64,000 nt of DNA, from contig NZ_PJMQ01000001.1 of NCBI RefSeq assembly GCF_002846335.1, forward strand, positions 5,084,001-5,148,000, in the 5' to 3' direction. Positions 57,795 through 64,000 of the stretch are shown here, in pieces. The notes beneath the pieces were generated by a model. It had not been told where the DNA came from and ran no database searches. It saw only the letters and a program-made list of their open reading frames with translations. The position numbers and the translations under genes were made by a program. Position 1 is the stretch's first letter. The number at the start of each line of letters is the position of its first letter. Origin of the DNA: Janthinobacterium sp. 61. GTDB lineage: Bacteria; Pseudomonadota; Gammaproteobacteria; Burkholderiales; Burkholderiaceae_D.

Positions 57795-59075
57795 ATGATC
57801 GATATTTCCAGCAACGACATCACCCCGAAACCCTTGCGTGTGCGCGAGTTCTATCTGGGTCGACAACCTATTCTTGACCGCAATCAAGCGCTGTTTGGCT
57901 ATGAGTTGCTATTCCGCAACGCTCCGGTCGGCCCCGCCAACATTACCAGCGACCTGTCCGCCACGGCGTCTGTGATTGCCCATGCGTCCCAGCTGGGCAT
58001 GGAAAAGGTCATCGGCGACGCGCTCGGTTTCGTCAACGTCGATGCCGACGTGATTATGAGCGATATCTTCGTTTTCCTGCCGCGTGAAAAAGTCGTGCTG
58101 GAAATCGTCGAATCGATGCCCGTCACACCGGAAGTGCGCGCACGCATCAGCGAACTGGTGGGCCATGGCTTCACCTTCGCGCTGGAAAACGTCGTTTCCG
58201 ACACGGCGCAAGTGCAGGAGCTGCTGCCGCTGGTGCAATACGTCAAGATGGACATGAGTACCGTCGATCCGAAAGTGCTGGCAGCCCTGGCGCCCCGTTT
58301 CAAGCGGGAACAAAAGAAACTGGTGGCGGAGAAGGTCGAGACGCGCGAAGAATTCAAGTCGGGCCTGGACCTGGGCTTCGATTATTTCCAGGGCTATTAT
58401 TTCGCCAAGCCCGCGATCATGACGGGCAAGAAGCTGTCGCCGTCGCAACTGGCTGTCATGGAACTGATGACACTGGTGACGTCCGACGCCGATAACATGG
58501 ATATCGAGCGCGCCATCAAGCGCGACGTATCGCTGGCCCTGAACCTGTTGCGTTTGGTCAATACGCCCGCCGTGGGCGCCCGCCAGCGCATCGATTCGCT
58601 GAGCCAGGCCGTGACCGTGCTGGGCCGCCGCCAATTGCAGCGCTGGCTGCAAATCATGTTGTATGCGGAGCCAAGCAAACGCGGCCATAGCATGACGCCT
58701 TTGCTGATGCTGGCCACCACGCGCGGCCGTTTGCTGGAACTGCTCGCGCATAAACTGCGCCCGAACCATGCCCATTCGGCCGATATCGCCTTTACGGTTG
58801 GCATCATGTCCCTGATGGATACCCTGTTCGGCGTGCCGATGTCGGAAATCCTCAGCCAGATCGAAGTCATCGATGAAGTGGCCGAAGCGCTGCTGTCGCG
58901 CGAGGGCTTCTACGGCGACCTGCTGCGCCTGGCTGAATGCATCGAGCGCATCGAAGACATGGAAGGCGAGATCGTGCCGACCCTGCGCGAGTTGGCCATG
59001 TCGCCGGACGACCTGGTGGAACTGGAAATGGCGGCCTATGAATGGAGCGACAACGTCGTAAGGTATGCGTTGTAG
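57795..59075 (+). CDS. Degenerate EAL-HDOD signalling protein
   Basis: 426 residues from the ATG at 57795; a TTG at 57681 gives a 38-residue longer form. The N-terminal half is an EAL-type domain, but the signature is ELL instead of EAL (FGYELLFRN). The DDFG metal motif is replaced by ALENVVSD. Other positions (NVDADV, EIVESMPV, VKMDMS, VAEKVET) survive. It is unlikely to hydrolyse cyclic di-GMP but may bind it. The C-terminal half is an HDOD domain (LSPSQLAVMELMTLVTS ... KRDVSLALNLLRLVNTPAVG ... SLSQAVTVLGRRQLQRWL). This is the YuxH-type arrangement. Confidence 0.88.
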   Translation: MIDISSNDITPKPLRVREFYLGRQPILDRNQALFGYELLFRNAPVGPANITSDLSATASVIAHASQLGMEKVIGDALGFVNVDADVIMSDIFVFLPREKVVLEIVESMPVTPEVRARISELVGHGFTFALENVVSDTAQVQELLPLVQYVKMDMSTVDPKVLAALAPRFKREQKKLVAEKVETREEFKSGLDLGFDYFQGYYFAKPAIMTGKKLSPSQLAVMELMTLVTSDADNMDIERAIKRDVSLALNLLRLVNTPAVGARQRIDSLSQAVTVLGRRQLQRWLQIMLYAEPSKRGHSMTPLLMLATTRGRLLELLAHKLRPNHAHSADIAFTVGIMSLMDTLFGVPMSEILSQIEVIDEVAEALLSREGFYGDLLRLAECIERIEDMEGEIVPTLRELAMSPDDLVELEMAAYEWSDNVVRYAL

Positions 59076-59165
59076 GCCGGATCAGGCCCGCAGGGCCGTA
59101 ACCCGACAACATTGTTGGCGCTGACCGGTGTTGTCGGATTACGCGCAAGCGCTAATCCGACCTAC
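59072..59165. repeat. BIME-like pair of inverted REP units
   Basis: The unit beginning GTAGGCCGGATCAGG at 59072 and ending CCGACAAC at 59110 is inverted relative to 59130-59165, whose reverse complement begins GTAGGTCGGATTAGCG and ends TAATCCGACAAC. Each unit is itself a hairpin (TCGGATTACGC / GCTAATCCGA). This is the common intergenic GTAGGTCGGATTAGC family seen in many proteobacteria. It begins inside the stop codon of the EAL-HDOD gene. Confidence 0.75.
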
Positions 59166-59186
59166 CCGCTGTCGTAGCATCCCTTA

Positions 59187-59224
59187 AAAAGCCCCGTACG
59201 GCGTCGCCGTAGCGGGGTTTTTTC
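59187..59224 (-). terminator. Terminator-like hairpin after the repeat
   Basis: CCCCGTACGGC pairs with GCCGTAGCGGGG, flanked by AAAAA on one side and TTTTTT on the other, so it could work in both directions. On the minus strand it directly follows the stop of the gene remnant at 59225; on the plus strand it would end the EAL-HDOD transcript. Confidence 0.75.
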
Positions 59225-59323
59225 TTAGGCTGCCGCGCCGGGCCAGTGCTTGTGCAGCTCGGGGGCCGTACGCAACTCCCACAGGGCCAGCACGGCGACG
59301 GCGATACCGACAAGCAGCTCATT
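59225..59323 (-). pseudogene. Possible 3' remnant of a membrane protein gene
   Basis: Read on the minus strand, about 30 codons before a TAA at 59225 give ELLVGIAVAVLALWEL and then RTAPELHKHWPGAAA. This looks like a real protein end (one membrane helix and a polar tail). It is preceded within a few codons by TGA and has no start. With the terminator just beyond the stop, it looks like the surviving end of a gene whose 5' part is lost. It could also be chance. Confidence 0.35.
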
Positions 59324-59351
59324 TCACATGAGGATGCGCTGTTCGGTTGCT

Positions 59352-59388
59352 GCGCTGCGGCGCGCGATAAGTTCCGCGCGCCTTGCGC
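59352..59388 (-). repeat. Strong GC-only hairpin just after metH
   Basis: GGCGCGCG at 59359-59366 and CGCGCGCC at 59375-59382 are perfect complements with loop ATAAGTTC, and flanking GCGC bases extend the stem. It lies about 4-10 bases past the metH stop on the minus strand. No T-run follows, so it may mark a Rho-dependent end or protect the mRNA rather than terminate by itself. Confidence 0.45.
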
Positions 59389-59391
59389 CTA

Positions 59392-63186
<3,795 letters not shown>

Positions 63187-63355
63187 TTCATGCTTTCAAT
63201 AGGCAAACGGGCGGCGGCGCGGCGACAAGACTTTACGAGGCGGATGCGGGCCAGCAGGATCAGCTGACGGAGAGTTGCCGGCCGGGTAGGGCAGGCAGAA
63301 GGTGGCAATCGCCTGATTTCACCGGGTCTAAAATTATACGGCATCAGGCTGCTTT
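63187..63355 (-). promoter_or_regulatory. metH leader and candidate promoter
   Basis: On the minus strand TATAAT lies at 63333-63338, with no good -35 at 17 bases. The inferred start near 63326 is followed at once by an interrupted hairpin (GGTG-AATC / GATT-CACC, 63301-63323). About 115 further bases run to the metH ATG. I compared it by eye with cobalamin and SAH riboswitch cores and do not recognise either. Confidence 0.4.
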
Positions 63356-63429
63356 GGTTTTAAGCAAAATCGGCCGTTCGCGCCACGGCAGGCCTTCTTG
63401 CAACACATCACCTTCCACCTGGCCTGCTT

Positions 63430-63780
63430 CTGAAATTACATTTCTGAAAATCTTACTCAAAATGTTAATTCTTCCAATAAAGTTGGCAGGAAAATACGGT
63501 GTCTGGGCTGTGGAAAAATTTCCACATTATTTGTGCTGTCTGAGGATATTTTTAATGAATTGAATGGCAATAGCTGCAAAGGAAAATAATTGTGACTTAA
63601 GTCAATGCAGAGCGAAGCGAATAGTTCTCAACATAGCGATTGCCAATCAGATACGTTATTTATTATCAAAACCAATTGAATCAAAAGCAGCAATAGTTGT
63701 CGCTAGGAATCGAGTTAGCCCATAATATTGGTTCCTCGAAAGTAAATTCTCACCAAAAATCTCCAATATGTCACATTTCC
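63430..63780. other. AT-rich intergenic stretch with two palindromes
   Basis: About 350 bases clearly richer in A and T than the rest of the window, with no convincing gene. It holds two dyads. TGTGGAAA-AA-TTTCCACA is at 63510-63527 (perfect 8-base arms). TGACTTAAGTCA is at 63594-63605 (perfect 12-base palindrome). Both are upstream of the lipoprotein gene at 63827 and could be regulator sites. Confidence 0.5.
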
Positions 63781-63826
63781 TTCGTGTCCTCCCCGGCATC
63801 GCGCTACACCAACATGGTTGCCAGCC

Positions 63827-64000
63827 ATGAAAAACCATTTGCTTGTTGCATTGTTTGTCGTGCTGGGCCTGTCCGCTTGCGGCGGGGGAGGCGGTGGCGG
63901 TGGCGACACGGTGGTGGCGACCACCTCGGGCAATCCTGTCGTGATTCCTGCCGTGACGGCCGTCTCGGCGGCGAATCTCGCCGTTGGTGGCAGCCTGGTG
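63827..64000 (+). CDS. Glycine-rich lipoprotein, N-terminal part (partial)
   Basis: The window ends inside this gene after 58 codons. It begins MKNHLLVALFVVLGLSACGG, a lipoprotein signal peptide with lipobox LSAC. The Cys is followed by a run of eight glycines and then DTVVATTSGNPVVIPAVTAVSAANLAVGGSLV. Glycine runs after a lipobox act as a flexible spacer in many surface or outer-membrane lipoproteins of betaproteobacteria. The final part (AVSAANLAVGGSL) resembles the beginning of an Ig-like repeat, but the functional domain lies beyond the window. Upstream is the AT-rich region with two dyads. Confidence 0.75.
   Translation, partial: MKNHLLVALFVVLGLSACGGGGGGGGDTVVATTSGNPVVIPAVTAVSAANLAVGGSLV

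Noticed and set aside
63187..63340. A cobalamin or SAH riboswitch ahead of metH.
   Set aside because: Only a loose resemblance (GGTGAAATC and GCCACC segments) was seen; the conserved core elements are not in order. A covariance-model search would decide.
63880..63910. Phase-variable G tract in the lipoprotein gene.
   Set aside because: The longest uninterrupted G run is only about six bases; the glycine codons are mixed, so slippage is not strongly suggested.

Overview
The window is a piece of a betaproteobacterial chromosome, most likely a Janthinobacterium-like member of the Oxalobacteraceae. The support is the 16S rRNA sequence type, the GC-rich coding sequence, and betaproteobacterial gene neighbourhoods: gshA-gshB-EIIA-ptsH-ptsI, metX-metW, mreBCD-mrdA-rodA-rlpA, and rsmB-DUF4390-ntrY-response regulator. 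No phage, plasmid, insertion sequence or CRISPR array is visible. Nearly everything is housekeeping or core metabolism.

Layout. 1-2945: the 3' end of mltA, a universal stress protein gene preceded by two FNR-type boxes, an MFS exporter, and a divergent enoyl-CoA hydratase. 3028-8920: one complete rrn operon (promoter, boxA, 16S, tRNA-Ile, tRNA-Ala, boxA, 23S, 5S) followed by a terminator, a second identical 5S copy with its own promoter-like sequence, and a second terminator. 8941-11956: DUF1840 protein, lipoprotein, comM and ubiK on the minus strand. 11971-14969: a nitrogen-control module of NtrC-like site, sigma-54 promoter, TorF-type porin, glnK, amtB and terminator. 15095-20015: glutathione synthesis (gshA, gshB) running into an abbreviated PTS (EIIA-Man, HPr, EI) without any sugar permease. 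20150-25000: metX, metW, ampG, an M48 protease and a pseudouridine synthase. 25007-33364: exonuclease III, pyrE, a LysR regulator divergent from a TauE/SafE exporter plus small acetyltransferase, an alpha/beta hydrolase, small membrane and exported proteins, a Gfo/Idh/MocA oxidoreductase, and a BlaI-BlaR1-like pair.

33511-37030: gatCAB, with a large hairpin between gatC and gatA. 37382-44257: the rod-shape cluster mreBCD-mrdA-rodA-rlpA. 44258-50470 (minus strand): SPOR protein, coaX, birA, an SDR oxidoreductase, dsbA, a second SPOR protein and argS. 50847-56391: rsmB, a DUF4390 protein, an NtrY-like kinase, a receiver-Fis regulator lacking the AAA+ domain, and a truncated CobW-like protein, mostly with overlapping start and stop codons. 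56543-59075: DUF3567 protein, class II glutamine amidotransferase and a degenerate EAL-HDOD protein. 59072-59391: a BIME-like inverted repeat, a terminator and a likely gene remnant. 59392-63186: metH. 63187-64000: a leader, an AT-rich intergenic stretch, and the start of a lipoprotein gene cut by the window edge.

I found no clearly novel multi-gene system. The most interesting signals are regulatory or structural: the separately promoted second 5S gene, alternative pairing in the rRNA leader, the NtrC/sigma-54 control of a porin-glnK-amtB unit, the paired FNR boxes, the hairpin inside gatCAB, the operator-like dyads of the BlaI and LysR genes, and the degenerate signalling and CobW-like proteins. 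All functional statements are from reading the sequence; no database search was run.
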